From Saccharothrix violaceirubra (GTDB taxonomy: Bacteria > Actinomycetota > Actinomycetes > Mycobacteriales > Pseudonocardiaceae): a DNA stretch of 64,000 nucleotides. The stretch spans positions 2,728,001-2,792,000 of the forward strand of contig NZ_JACHJS010000001.1 in assembly GCF_014203755.1 (NCBI RefSeq), read 5' to 3'. A program made the translations under genes and the position numbers. A model generated the notes under the pieces. It worked only from the letters and a program-made list of their open reading frames with translations, was not told where the DNA came from and did not search any database. This document shows, piece after piece, positions 15,137-23,360 of this stretch (position 1 is the stretch's first letter; each line of letters begins with the position of its first letter).

Positions 15137-17086
15137 TCACCCGACGGTGACCTGGACCCGGATGCCGAGCTTCGGCCGCTTGGGCGCGGTCGTGGGCAGT
15201 TCCAGCGTGGCCCGGTACGTGCCGGGCCGCAGGGACGTCGCGTCGACGGTGACCTCCACCGCGCGCGACTGCCCGGGACCGACCACGACCGGCGCCCCGC
15301 CGGCCAGCCACGGCAGTTCGGCGTACGTCGGCGTCGCCGACTGGATGTAGGAGACCTTCGGTACCCGGGGACCCTCGTACGGCCCGTTGGAGAACACCCA
15401 CAGGTTGCCCGCCGGGTCGGTCTCCAACCCCGCGCCCGTGTACCCGCCCGGCTGCGGGTCGGGCAGCAGGTCCCGGCCGCCGCACCCGGCCGGCGCCACC
15501 AGGGACAGGTGGGCGACCCGCCCGTACCCGATCGAGACCGGGTAGATCCAGACCAGGCCGTCGGCCGACCCCGTGTCGACGTGGCCGATCCCGGCGATGC
15601 CGAGGCTCTGGTCGTACCTGCTCAATCCGCACTGGCGCACCACGGTGCCCGCGTCGGCGTGCGACGAGCCCTTGACCTGGACGATCGTCCGGGCGTTCGA
15701 CACGAAGAACATGTCCGTCCGCGCCAGGTAGGCGAGGCCGTCGGTGGTGGCGCTCCAGCCGGAGCCCGCGACCGTGTACGCGACCTCGCCGGTCGCCGGT
15801 CGGATGCACCTGATCGCCGGACCGCCGACGACGTAGCAGAGCAGACCCTGGTCGCGGATCACGGCCAGGTCGCCGATCGCGTCGGCCGTGGGCCGGGTGT
15901 CCAGCAGCACGCCGTCGGGCGTCAGGCGGGACAGCGTCCTGTCCGCCCGACTGGAGATCCACACGTCGCCGCCGAGTTCGGCGATGCCGTAGCCGTGCGG
16001 GACGCCCGAGGCGACCGGGTTCCACGACCTGAGGATCGCGCCCGGCCGGTCCGGCTGGGGCGCGGTCGCACCGCCCTCGATCTCCCGCACCGCGTCCCAC
16101 GTGCCCGGCAGTGCGCCGTTGTTGCGGATGGTGACGGTGGCGGTCCGCCGTTGCCCGGCGGGGACCGTGATCTCCACCGGTGGGGATTCCACGACGAGGG
16201 CGGGCGCCGGCAACAGGATGTCCCGCGCCGCGACGGTGTTGTCCGCGCCCGCCGGCACCTCGAAGCTCGTGGCGGGATAGTCCGCGGAGGTCACCTCGAT
16301 CACCGCGCCGCGCGTCGACACCTCGAACCAGTACTCGCCGTCCCAGATCGTGTACATCGTGACGGTCCGCCCGTTGACCACGGTCTTGAGATCGGCGAGC
16401 GAGACGGGGGTGCGGTCGTTGGCGTTGCGCAGCACGCCGCGTGCCACCATCATCCCCGGCTTGCGGAACCGGACGGCGGTGGCGTCGGACAGCTTCGGCT
16501 GCCGGTTCGACCAGACGACCGCCGACGAGCCGGACCAGTCCTCGATGCCGACCACGGCCCGCGCGCCGGCCTCGGTGGGACTCCCGATTCCCTTGTACTG
16601 CAACACGATCTGGCCGCCCTCGTGCAGGACGATCTCCGCGCTCAACCGACTGCCGTCGGCCTTGAGCCGGACGTTGTGCCACTCGACCACGAATCGACGG
16701 GCGGGCTCGACACCGTCCACCTTGGTCCGGATCGCCGCGGCGTCGTCGATGACCAGGTCGTCCCAGAACGCGTAGACGGCACCGTTGGGCGCGTTGGTGG
16801 ACGGCAGCGGTCCGGAGTCCGGTCCCAGGACGTCCGGCGTGTGGCCGAACGCCAGGTAGCCGTCATCGACGATGTCGGCCATCCGGACCACCTTGCCGTA
16901 GTACATGACGGGGAACGGCAGGGAGATGTAGTGCTTGACGTTGTCGCCCTTGAGGTCGAAGGCCGTGTCGCCTTCCACATAGGACGAAGAGGCGGTGGCG
17001 ACCGTGTACCCCTCCTCGACGGCCGAGGCGTCCGGCGCGGTCAGTGCGGCAAGGACGAGGAGCAGGACGACGAGGACCCGACGCAT
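15137..17086 (-). CDS. large secreted protein with propeller-like and Ig-like parts, unknown function
   Basis: 649 residues. Signal peptide MRRVLVVLLLVLAALTAPDASA. The N-terminal third (DDGYLAFGHTPD, AVYAFWDDLVIDD, FVVEWHNV, EIVLHEGGQIVLQYKGIG) is the beta-rich domain often attached to actinomycete extracellular subtilases. A carboxypeptidase-regulatory-like stretch follows, then an NPXTG-like proline-rich linker region with AGQRRTATVTIRNNGALPGTW (Ig/BACON-like), a central propeller-like region (GYGIAELGGDVWISSRADRT and similar) and a C-terminal Ig-like part. No peptidase catalytic motif is present, so it looks like the accessory half of a secreted protease without the enzyme. The stop is directly next to the stop of the convergent small gene. 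Confidence 0.75.
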   Translation of the reverse strand: MRRVLVVLLLVLAALTAPDASAVEEGYTVATASSSYVEGDTAFDLKGDNVKHYISLPFPVMYYGKVVRMADIVDDGYLAFGHTPDVLGPDSGPLPSTNAPNGAVYAFWDDLVIDDAAAIRTKVDGVEPARRFVVEWHNVRLKADGSRLSAEIVLHEGGQIVLQYKGIGSPTEAGARAVVGIEDWSGSSAVVWSNRQPKLSDATAVRFRKPGMMVARGVLRNANDRTPVSLADLKTVVNGRTVTMYTIWDGEYWFEVSTRGAVIEVTSADYPATSFEVPAGADNTVAARDILLPAPALVVESPPVEITVPAGQRRTATVTIRNNGALPGTWDAVREIEGGATAPQPDRPGAILRSWNPVASGVPHGYGIAELGGDVWISSRADRTLSRLTPDGVLLDTRPTADAIGDLAVIRDQGLLCYVVGGPAIRCIRPATGEVAYTVAGSGWSATTDGLAYLARTDMFFVSNARTIVQVKGSSHADAGTVVRQCGLSRYDQSLGIAGIGHVDTGSADGLVWIYPVSIGYGRVAHLSLVAPAGCGGRDLLPDPQPGGYTGAGLETDPAGNLWVFSNGPYEGPRVPKVSYIQSATPTYAELPWLAGGAPVVVGPGQSRAVEVTVDATSLRPGTYRATLELPTTAPKRPKLGIRVQVTVG

Positions 17087-17272
17087 CGCACACCCCAGGC
17101 GGTGGAGGGAGGATCGACCGCTCCACCGTGGCGGACCCGGGAGCCGCCCACAAGGAAGTTGGGCTGCCCGGCTGGATGCCTTACTGCGCCACGCCGATGC
17201 ACCGTTGCGGCCGACGCTCCCTGACCGGAGGGTCGCTCACCTGTCCGATGTTCGAAGCGGTCCACGATGACG

Positions 17273-17304
17273 GGTGGTCGCCCGACGCGGGCCGGGCGAC
17301 CACC
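17273..17304. terminator. hairpin terminator after the hexosaminidase gene
   Basis: GGTGGTCGCCCG and CGGGCGACCACC form a perfect 12-pair stem with an 8-base loop, a few bases beyond the hexosaminidase stop. Confidence 0.8.
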
Positions 17305-17310
17305 ACGCGC

Positions 17311-18861
17311 TCACTTCGTCGGCCAGGCGATCTGCGGCGACCGGTAGAAGTCGATGCCCAGCGCGGTCCACCGCTCGCCCTGCGCGGCCAGGCGGGTGCG
17401 GAAGCCCTCCCAGTCGTGCGTCGACCACGGCGACCAGGCCAGTTCGGCGATGGCCGCCAAGCGCGGGAACGCCATGTAGTCGATGTGCGCGGACGTCTCG
17501 ATCGTCTCGGTCCACAACGGCGCCTCGACGCCCAGCACCGACGACTCCGGCACCCCGGTCAGGTGCGCACCGGGATTCCACTCGTAGGCGTCCTTGACCT
17601 CGATGTACCCCGCCCACTTCAGGCCGATCGGGGTGGTCGGGTCGTACTTCATGTCCAGGTAGGTCTTGTTCGCGGGCGACATCAACACCCGGTGCCCACG
17701 CGCCGCGGCGTCCTGCACCACCGCGTTCGACGTCGACCGGCCCCAGTACTGCGGCACGGCCGAGGTGTCGGTGGTCGTCTTGACGAACTCGTGCCAGCCC
17801 AGGACCTTCTTGCCGTACTTGCCGACCAGGGGCAGCACCTTGGACATGAACGTCTGGTAGTCCTCGTCCGTGGTCGCCTGCGCCTCGTCGCCGCCGATGT
17901 GCAGGTACTCGCCCGGCGTCGACGCGGCCAGCTCGCGGATCACGTCCTCGACGAACCTGTACGTGACGTCCTTCGACACGCACAACGAGCTGTATCCGAC
18001 CTCGATGTCCGTGCGCAACGGCGGCGCGACGCCGTCGCAGTTCAGCTCGGCGTACGACGACAGCGCGGCGTTCGTGTGACCGGGCAGGTCGACCTCGGGG
18101 ATGACGGTGATCTTCCGCGCCGCCGCGTACGCCACGATCTCGCGGTACTGCGCCTTGGTGTAGTACCCGCCGGGCCCGCCGCCGACCTGCGTGCTGCCGC
18201 CGTGGGTGGTCAACCGGGGCCACGAGTCGACCTGGAACCGCCAGCCCTGGTCGTCGGTCAGGTGCAGGTGCAGGTAATTGATCTTGTACAGCGCGAGCTG
18301 GTCGACGTACCGCTTCACGGCCGCGACCGGGTGGAAGTGCCGCGCCACGTCGAGCATCGCGCCCCGGTGCGCGAACCGGGGGTGGTCGGTGATCGTGACG
18401 CCCGGGACGGTCCACCGCACGTGCTGCCGGTCGCGTTTCTCGACCGCGGGCGGCAGCAGTTGGCGCAGCGTCTGCACGCCGGAGAACAACCCGGTGGTCG
18501 ACGCGGCCCGCACCGTGACGCCGGACCTCGTGACGGTGAGCTGGTAGCCCTGGTCGCCGACGGCCTTCGGCACGCCGCCGAGGACCAGGGAGATCCCGCC
18601 GTGCGGCGCGGACGTCACGGGCAGCCGATAACCCGTCGACGGACGCAGGATCCCGGCCAGGTACTCGCCGACGCCGCGCGCGCCGGGGGAGGTGTGGATC
18701 TTCGTGGACGCGGAGAGGGTGTAACCGCCCGATTTCACCTGGACGGAGACAGGTTCGGGCACGAGGCGTGGGAGCGGCGTGGCGGACGCGGAGCCGACGG
18801 GGGCACCGCCGACGACCACGAGGGCGACGAGCACGCTCGCCACCCGATGCCGGACTTTCAC
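17311..18861 (-). CDS. secreted beta-N-acetylhexosaminidase (GH20)
   Basis: 516 residues. The GTG at 18861 follows AGGAGGAA and gives a signal peptide (MKVRHRVASVLVALVVVGG...ASA). A GH20b N-terminal domain (residues about 30-150) precedes the (beta/alpha)8 catalytic domain: GAMLDVARHFHPV, YLHLHLTDDQGWR, VIPEVDLPGHTNAAL, the catalytic Asp-Glu pair in HIGGDEAQ (about 325-326), YWGR and GVEAPLWTE. Known: retaining enzymes use a substrate-assisted mechanism to release terminal GlcNAc or GalNAc, here outside the cell, for example from chitin oligomers. No dre site is visible before it, although one lies 4 kb away. Confidence 0.95.
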   Translation of the reverse strand: MKVRHRVASVLVALVVVGGAPVGSASATPLPRLVPEPVSVQVKSGGYTLSASTKIHTSPGARGVGEYLAGILRPSTGYRLPVTSAPHGGISLVLGGVPKAVGDQGYQLTVTRSGVTVRAASTTGLFSGVQTLRQLLPPAVEKRDRQHVRWTVPGVTITDHPRFAHRGAMLDVARHFHPVAAVKRYVDQLALYKINYLHLHLTDDQGWRFQVDSWPRLTTHGGSTQVGGGPGGYYTKAQYREIVAYAAARKITVIPEVDLPGHTNAALSSYAELNCDGVAPPLRTDIEVGYSSLCVSKDVTYRFVEDVIRELAASTPGEYLHIGGDEAQATTDEDYQTFMSKVLPLVGKYGKKVLGWHEFVKTTTDTSAVPQYWGRSTSNAVVQDAAARGHRVLMSPANKTYLDMKYDPTTPIGLKWAGYIEVKDAYEWNPGAHLTGVPESSVLGVEAPLWTETIETSAHIDYMAFPRLAAIAELAWSPWSTHDWEGFRTRLAAQGERWTALGIDFYRSPQIAWPTK

Positions 18862-19092
18862 CTGGTTCCTCCTCGGGGCAGGGCGGCCGACCGCATCACC
18901 GTCGTGGGTTTGCCCGATTCCCGTCAACGGGTGTGAACCGTCCGTCCGCCGCCCCTTCGGCCGCGTCCGTTCGCCATCCGAGACCGTCCGGCTCCCGAAA
19001 AGCCCGCGAAAAGTCCGACCAACGCCGCAACGCGCACCTCCGGACGATTCCGGCCGGATACGGCCGGATGGCGCAGGCACGTCGCTTCGGTG

Positions 19093-19749
19093 TCAGCCCA
19101 CGAGTCCCGTGACGAAACGGTCCAGCCCCCACACGAACTGGTCGGTGGAGACGTACCCGGCGATCACGTCGGCGGCCCGCGCGGTGCGCGGGTAGGCGTC
19201 GGCGGGCACGGCGCCGAACGCGGCACGTCGCGCGGCGATCCGCTCGGCTTCCGGCGGCGCCGGCCGGGTCGGGTCGAGTTCGGCGGCCTCCAGGGCGATC
19301 GCGCCGAGGATGTAGACGATCAACGCGTACGAGGCGCGGGCCGCGTCGTCGGGTTCCAGACCGGCCTCGGCGAGCACGTCGAGCAGTCGTTCGCCCAGTT
19401 CCAGCGCGCGCTGACCGTCCATCGGCGCACCCGCCACCAGCGCCGCCGCGCCGGGGTGGCGCAGCAGGTCGGCGCGCAGGCGCAACGCGAGGTCGCGCAG
19501 CCGGTCGCGCCACGGCGCGTCGCCGGTGAGCAGGGCGGGTCCCTCCTCGCCGATCAACCGGTCCACGACCGCGCGCAGCACGGCGGCCTTGTCCGGGAAG
19601 TACGTGTAGATCGCGTTGGGCGCGACGCCGACGCGGGACGCGATGCCGCGCACCGACACCGCCTCGGCGCCGCGGTCGTCCAGCAGTTCCAGTGCCGCCG
19701 CGACGATCGCCTCCTCGGACAGCGTCCGCTTCGGTCCCGGCTTGACCAT
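19093..19749 (-). CDS. TetR-family transcriptional regulator
   Basis: 218 residues. N-terminal DNA-binding domain: LSEEAIVAAALELLDDRGAE, then VRGIASRVGVAPNAIYTYF with the conserved recognition helix and K after YFPD. The C-terminal ligand domain (residues about 75-215) is of the TetR_C type with VWGLDRFV at the end. Divergent from the DUF4386 membrane gene; a perfect 24-base operator lies between them and overlaps both putative promoters, so it most likely represses itself and its neighbour until a ligand binds. Ligand unknown. Confidence 0.93.
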   Translation of the reverse strand: MVKPGPKRTLSEEAIVAAALELLDDRGAEAVSVRGIASRVGVAPNAIYTYFPDKAAVLRAVVDRLIGEEGPALLTGDAPWRDRLRDLALRLRADLLRHPGAAALVAGAPMDGQRALELGERLLDVLAEAGLEPDDAARASYALIVYILGAIALEAAELDPTRPAPPEAERIAARRAAFGAVPADAYPRTARAADVIAGYVSTDQFVWGLDRFVTGLVG

Positions 19750-19783
19750 GCCGTCCTCCTCGACGAGGGATTGACCCGATCAC

Positions 19784-19807
19784 TGTACAGAGTACAGACT
19801 CTGTACA
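19784..19807. promoter_or_regulatory. TetR operator overlapping divergent promoters
   Basis: TGTACAGAGT-acag-ACTCTGTACA is a perfect 10+10 inverted repeat. For the plus-strand gene, TTGACC (19771-19776) and TACAGA (19793-19798) form a -35/-10 pair with 16-base spacing. On the minus strand, TTGTAC (19811-19816) and TACTCT (19789-19794) do the same. The operator covers both -10 boxes. Confidence 0.85.
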
Positions 19808-19818
19808 TCGTACAAAGT

Positions 19819-21000
19819 TCAGGAGGTCCGCCCGTGCGCGTCCCCACCGCCCTGGTCGCCGTCACCGCCGTCGTGGCGGCCAACGCCGCGTTCGTGCTGC
19901 TCGGCGCGTCGTTCGACTACCCCGACGTGCTCGGCCACGACAGCGCCGAAGCCCTGCGGGCGTTCCGGGCGAACCCCGCGATCGCCTGGCAATTCGCCCT
20001 GCTCGCCCTGAGCGCGGCCCTGCTCGCCCCGGTCGCGGTCCTCACCGCCCGCCTGGCCGGCGGTGCGCGCGAAGCCCTGGTCGTCGGCTGCGCGGCGGCC
20101 GTCGTGCAGGTCGTCGGCCTGCTGCGCTGGCCCCTGATCGCCACCGGCCTGTCCCCGGACGACCCGGCCGACGTGCACCTGTTCGAGCAGCTCAACCGCA
20201 TCCTGGGCGGGGCGGTCGGCGAGACCGGCGGCTACCTGCTCACCGCGCTGTGGACCGTCCTGATCGTCCGAAGACTGCGCCCCGGCCGGTGGTCGACCGC
20301 CCTCGCGCTGGTGTCGGCGGCCGGCATCCTCGGCGGTGTCGTCGGCCTGGACAAGGTCAACTTCGTCGGGTACGTCCTGTGGAGCGCCTGGCTGCTGTGG
20401 TTCGCCGTCATCCTCCTCGTCACGCCTCGGGTCGAAGTGCCGTCCTGACGCCAGGCCGAGAACGACGAGCAAGGCGACGACCACGGCCACGACCGTCGTC
20501 CGCGACGACGACGTGCCGATGCTCGGCGCCGAATCCGCCACCACCGTCGCCACGAACACCGCCGCCCCACCACCGGTCGACGCCAGCTCGCCGCCGGTCA
20601 GCCGCCGCACCACCGGCACGGTCGCCCCGGCCAGGAACGCCGACACCGCGACCACGTACGCCGCGTGGTACCAGCCGGCGACGGAGAACGTGTGCGGCGC
20701 GGTCAGCAGCCAGTTCAGCCGCGGTCGCGGATCGGCCAACCAGGACGCCTGCACCACCGCGCCCGCGAAGCCGCCCGCGACCGCGCCCGGCACCGACAGC
20801 GGCGGATCGCCGAGCCGACGCCGGGCGTGGACCACGCCGTACACCACGAGCGGCAGCACGGCGTCGCCCAGCGTCCCGCTCCAGTAAGTCCACAGTGGAG
20901 GGACGCCGGGCAGTGCCGGCAGCAGCAGCGCCGCCGCCGACATCGCCACCACGCCCGTCACCAGGCACACCAGGGCCGCGCCCCGGGGGCCTAGTGCCAC
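19819..21000 (-). CDS. membrane protein, C-terminal half reading antisense through the DUF4386 gene
   Basis: The frame codes 393 residues from a GTG at 21000. Residues 1 to about 185 are a credible membrane protein: five or six hydrophobic helices such as ALVCLVTGVVAMSAAALLLP, GTLGDAVLPLVVYGVV, GWYHAAYVVAVSAFLAGATV and TTVVAVVVALLVVLGLASG. Beyond the GRHFDPRRDEEDDGEPQQ segment (about 20430) the frame runs with no stop through the whole opposite gene, with an Arg/Gln/Gly-rich composition typical of an antisense shadow. The true protein probably ended near 20420, where another frame has a stop; a lost stop or small indel would explain this. Start overlaps the stop of the upstream small gene. 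Confidence 0.6.
   Translation of the reverse strand: MALGPRGAALVCLVTGVVAMSAAALLLPALPGVPPLWTYWSGTLGDAVLPLVVYGVVHARRRLGDPPLSVPGAVAGGFAGAVVQASWLADPRPRLNWLLTAPHTFSVAGWYHAAYVVAVSAFLAGATVPVVRRLTGGELASTGGGAAVFVATVVADSAPSIGTSSSRTTVVAVVVALLVVLGLASGRHFDPRRDEEDDGEPQQPGAPQDVPDEVDLVQADDTAEDAGRRHQREGGRPPAGAQSSDDQDGPQRGEQVAAGLADRPAQDAVELLEQVHVGRVVRGQAGGDQGPAQQADDLHDGRRAADDQGFARTAGQAGGEDRDRGEQGRAQGEQGELPGDRGVRPERPQGFGAVVAEHVGVVERRAEQHERGVGRHDGGDGDQGGGDAHGRTS
19834..20448 (+). CDS. DUF4386-type integral membrane protein
   Basis: 204 residues with about six hydrophobic helices (ALVAVTAVVAANAAFVLLGA, AWQFALLALSAALLAPVAVL, ALVVGCAAAVVQVVGLLRWP, GGYLLTALWTVLIV, TALALVSAAGILGGVV, VLWSAWLLWFAVILLV) and the family's LRWPxIATGL and LGGAVGETGGYLL segments. 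GGAGG precedes the GTG start. Controlled, by position, by the divergent TetR protein. Function of the family is unknown. The coding strand is opposite to an unusually long reading frame described next. Confidence 0.85.
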   Translation: MRVPTALVAVTAVVAANAAFVLLGASFDYPDVLGHDSAEALRAFRANPAIAWQFALLALSAALLAPVAVLTARLAGGAREALVVGCAAAVVQVVGLLRWPLIATGLSPDDPADVHLFEQLNRILGGAVGETGGYLLTALWTVLIVRRLRPGRWSTALALVSAAGILGGVVGLDKVNFVGYVLWSAWLLWFAVILLVTPRVEVPS

Positions 21001-21221
21001 GTGACGTCCTTGGGGTCGACCGGTTGTCCCGCGTTCGGACCGCTCGGGTAGTACGGGTCACCGGTGCTGGACTGGACGACCTCGTTGCCCCACCGGTCCG
21101 TGCCGCCGTCCCAGCGGCCCTCGCCGAAGTGCACGGGGTGCGCCGTGCCGGACGTGTCGGGCACGTCGGGCGTGCCGTCGGCCAATCCCGAGAGCAGCTC
21201 GGCCAGGAAGTCGAAGACCAC
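20991..21221 (-). CDS. small hypothetical protein
   Basis: 76 residues from a GTG preceded by GAGGAGG. A short amphipathic N-terminus (MVFDFLAELLSGLADG) is followed by a polar, Gly/Pro/Asp-rich tail with WDGGTDRWGNEV and YYPSGPNAGQP. No known domain. It lies 10 bases after the preceding small gene, and its stop overlaps the start of the membrane-protein gene, so the three are likely one transcript. Confidence 0.7.
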   Translation of the reverse strand: MVFDFLAELLSGLADGTPDVPDTSGTAHPVHFGEGRWDGGTDRWGNEVVQSSTGDPYYPSGPNAGQPVDPKDVTWH

Positions 21222-21231
21222 GACGGCCTCC

Positions 21232-21459
21232 TCAGTCGTCGAACGAGTCGAGGGCGTCGGACGCGCCGACGGCGTCGGCCATCGCCACCGAGGTGGCGAG
21301 GGCCCCGCCGACGTTCACGACCCTGCGGGTGGTGGTCACGATGCGCTCGCGCCGACGGCCGGTCGCGCCGGCCGCGTCCGCGATCGCCTCGCCGATCAGT
21401 TCGCCGGCCGCCTCGCGCACGGGCTTGAGCACGCGGTTGACCACGATGGAATGCGCCAT
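21232..21459 (-). CDS. small hypothetical protein, Ala/Gly-rich
   Basis: 75 residues. The ATG at 21459 is used (GAAAGG upstream). Composition is small-residue rich with one weakly hydrophobic helix (VNVGGALATSVAMADAVGAS) after a basic stretch (GRRRERIVTTTRRV), possibly a membrane-associated peptide. Not recognised. First gene of a three-gene minus-strand run. Confidence 0.6.
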   Translation of the reverse strand: MAHSIVVNRVLKPVREAAGELIGEAIADAAGATGRRRERIVTTTRRVVNVGGALATSVAMADAVGASDALDSFDD

Positions 21460-21621
21460 GGGATCGCCTTTCGGGAATGCGGAGTCCGATGTGGCGGTGG
21501 GATGCGATGCCACCCGTCCCACCAGGCGTCCGGCATCGCACGACCCAGTCTCGTCCGCATCGGCCTCGGCGATAAGCACCCCGCGACGTGGTTTTCCACC
21601 ACCCCCTCGGGGTGATGCCGC

Positions 21622-22251
21622 CTACCACCGTCCGTCGTAACCGTCCTCCTGCGCACGCGCGCCGAGTTCCGCGCGGGTCGACGCGGCCCGCCCCAGGTCG
21701 CGGTACCGCTCGCGGATCTGGCGCAGGTACGTCTTCACCGTGTCCTTGCTGATCCCCATCCGCTTGGCGATGTCGGCCAACGCCAGGTTGCCCGCGTACA
21801 GCCGCAACGCCTCGGCCTGGCGCGTGCTCAACGCGGCCCGCGCGGGCTCGCTGTAGAGGAACCGCGCCAACTCCGGCGGCGTGTACCATCCGGTCGCCAC
21901 GACGTGGTCGATCGCCGTGCGCAGCGGCGCGTAGCCGGCGGTCTTGCCCACGAACGTCCGCGCGCCTCCGGCCAGCGCCCGACGCCGCATCTCCGGCGAA
22001 CGGCCGTCCTCCGACGCCACCACGACCAGCGGGCCCCATCCCTCCAACGCCGCCAGGTTGTCGACGAGCAGCGAGCCGCCGAGCACCACGTCCAGCACGA
22101 CGACGTCCGGCGGCTCGACGAGCAGGGTGCGCAACGCGGCGACCGAGTCGGCGACGCCGACCACCACGACGTCCTCGGTGTGCGCGGCGAGCCACGTGCC
22201 GACGCCGTCGCGGAAGATGGGGTCGTCGTCGACCACGCCGACGGTCGTCAC
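21622..22251 (-). CDS. LuxR/NarL-type response regulator
   Basis: 209 residues. Receiver domain: acidic pocket VVDDDP, phospho-acceptor Asp in PDVVVLDVVLGGS, switch residues VASEDG and the conserved lysine in FVGKTAG. C-terminal LuxR helix-turn-helix: LSTRQAEALRLYAGNLALAD, then IAKRMGISKDTVKTYLRQI. Its GTG start overlaps the stop of the upstream histidine-kinase-like gene (GTGA), so translation is coupled. It is presumably phosphorylated by the two kinases encoded just upstream; target genes are not apparent. Confidence 0.93.
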   Translation of the reverse strand: MTTVGVVDDDPIFRDGVGTWLAAHTEDVVVVGVADSVAALRTLLVEPPDVVVLDVVLGGSLLVDNLAALEGWGPLVVVASEDGRSPEMRRRALAGGARTFVGKTAGYAPLRTAIDHVVATGWYTPPELARFLYSEPARAALSTRQAEALRLYAGNLALADIAKRMGISKDTVKTYLRQIRERYRDLGRAASTRAELGARAQEDGYDGRW

Positions 22252-23360
22252 GGTGCCCTCCCGGTCAGTGGCGCGTAGAAGTCGTGGAACAGCCCCGATC
22301 CGGTCGGGGTGGTCGAGCCGCCGAAGCGGTCCACCAGGTCGTGCCACCCCGGGGTGTCCGGCCCGGCACCGGTCACGGCCAGCATCACGTGCGCCCGACC
22401 GTCCACCGGCAGCACGGTGACCTCCACCGCCGCGCACGCCGACAGCACGTCGTCGAGTGCCCGGACCAGCAGGGTCCGGTCGGTGATCGCCAAGCGCCGC
22501 ACCAGGTCCTCGTCGTCGTGCACGACCAGTACGGCGCCCGTGTCGGCGACCGCCGGTTCCAACTGGACCTCCAGCAGCGGCAGGCGGCTGCGGTGCAGCA
22601 GGTCCGGCGCGAGCGCGGCGGCGAGCCGGGCGCACTCGGCCACGACGTCCGGCGACGCGGGATCGCGTCGACCGTGCCCGATGTCGTCCAGCAGCCGTGC
22701 GCTCGCGGCTTCGACCGCGCCCACGACCACGTCCTGCCGCCCGACGGCCGCGGTCCGCGCGATCCGTTCCCATTCGGCTTCCCGCGCCCGCACGGCGAGA
22801 TCCCGTCCGGCCCGCACGGTCGCGCGCATCACGCCGACCAGCAGTGCCGTCCCGGCCCCGATCGCCGCCGCCGCGCCACCGGACAGCACGACGGCGTGCA
22901 GTTGTCGAGGCGTGCCGGTCACGCCTTCGAGCACCACGGCCTGCACCACGACCAGGGCCGCGAGCGCCGCGACGACCTCCTCCACCGGACGGCTGAACGG
23001 CAGCAGCAGGACGGGCGCGACCGCGAACCCCGAGACCCAGTTGGCCAACCCGGTGAGCTGGTCGGCGGGGAGCTGCGTCGCGATCACGACACACGCGAGC
23101 GGCCCGGCCAGCACGCCGACCCCGGCCGCGACCGGCCCCAGGCCCGTGCGGGACCTGAACCACACCAGCGCCGTCGCCCCGGCGAGCCCGACCAGGACCG
23201 CCACCACCACGGGACCGTTCCGGTAGGACGACCAGTGCGCGAGCAACTGCGCCAGGTTCGCGAGCGCCATCACCGCGAGCCCCCACGGCAACGACGGCCA
23301 CAGCAGCGGACCCAGACCGGCGAACCGCTCGGCGGCCCGCGCCCGGCTCCACCGGTTCAC
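22248..23360 (-). CDS. degenerate histidine-kinase-like membrane protein
   Basis: 370 residues from a GTG. About six membrane helices fill residues 15-180. A cytoplasmic helical linker (VRAREAEWERIARTAAVGRQ) and a C-terminal region aligned with the neighbouring kinase follow. The catalytic HATPase_c signatures are gone: there is no N-box asparagine motif, no DxGxG, and no G2 box; the equivalent region reads VLLVRALDDVLSACAAVEV and VTGAGPDTPG. It overlaps the genes on both sides by 4 bases. Inference: a non-catalytic sensor partner for the intact kinase, or a pseudo-kinase. Confidence 0.8.
   Translation of the reverse strand: MNRWSRARAAERFAGLGPLLWPSLPWGLAVMALANLAQLLAHWSSYRNGPVVVAVLVGLAGATALVWFRSRTGLGPVAAGVGVLAGPLACVVIATQLPADQLTGLANWVSGFAVAPVLLLPFSRPVEEVVAALAALVVVQAVVLEGVTGTPRQLHAVVLSGGAAAAIGAGTALLVGVMRATVRAGRDLAVRAREAEWERIARTAAVGRQDVVVGAVEAASARLLDDIGHGRRDPASPDVVAECARLAAALAPDLLHRSRLPLLEVQLEPAVADTGAVLVVHDDEDLVRRLAITDRTLLVRALDDVLSACAAVEVTVLPVDGRAHVMLAVTGAGPDTPGWHDLVDRFGGSTTPTGSGLFHDFYAPLTGRAP

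Noticed and set aside
17311..18945. dre site for the hexosaminidase
   Set aside because: I looked upstream of 18861 for TGGTCTAGACCA or a close variant and saw none.
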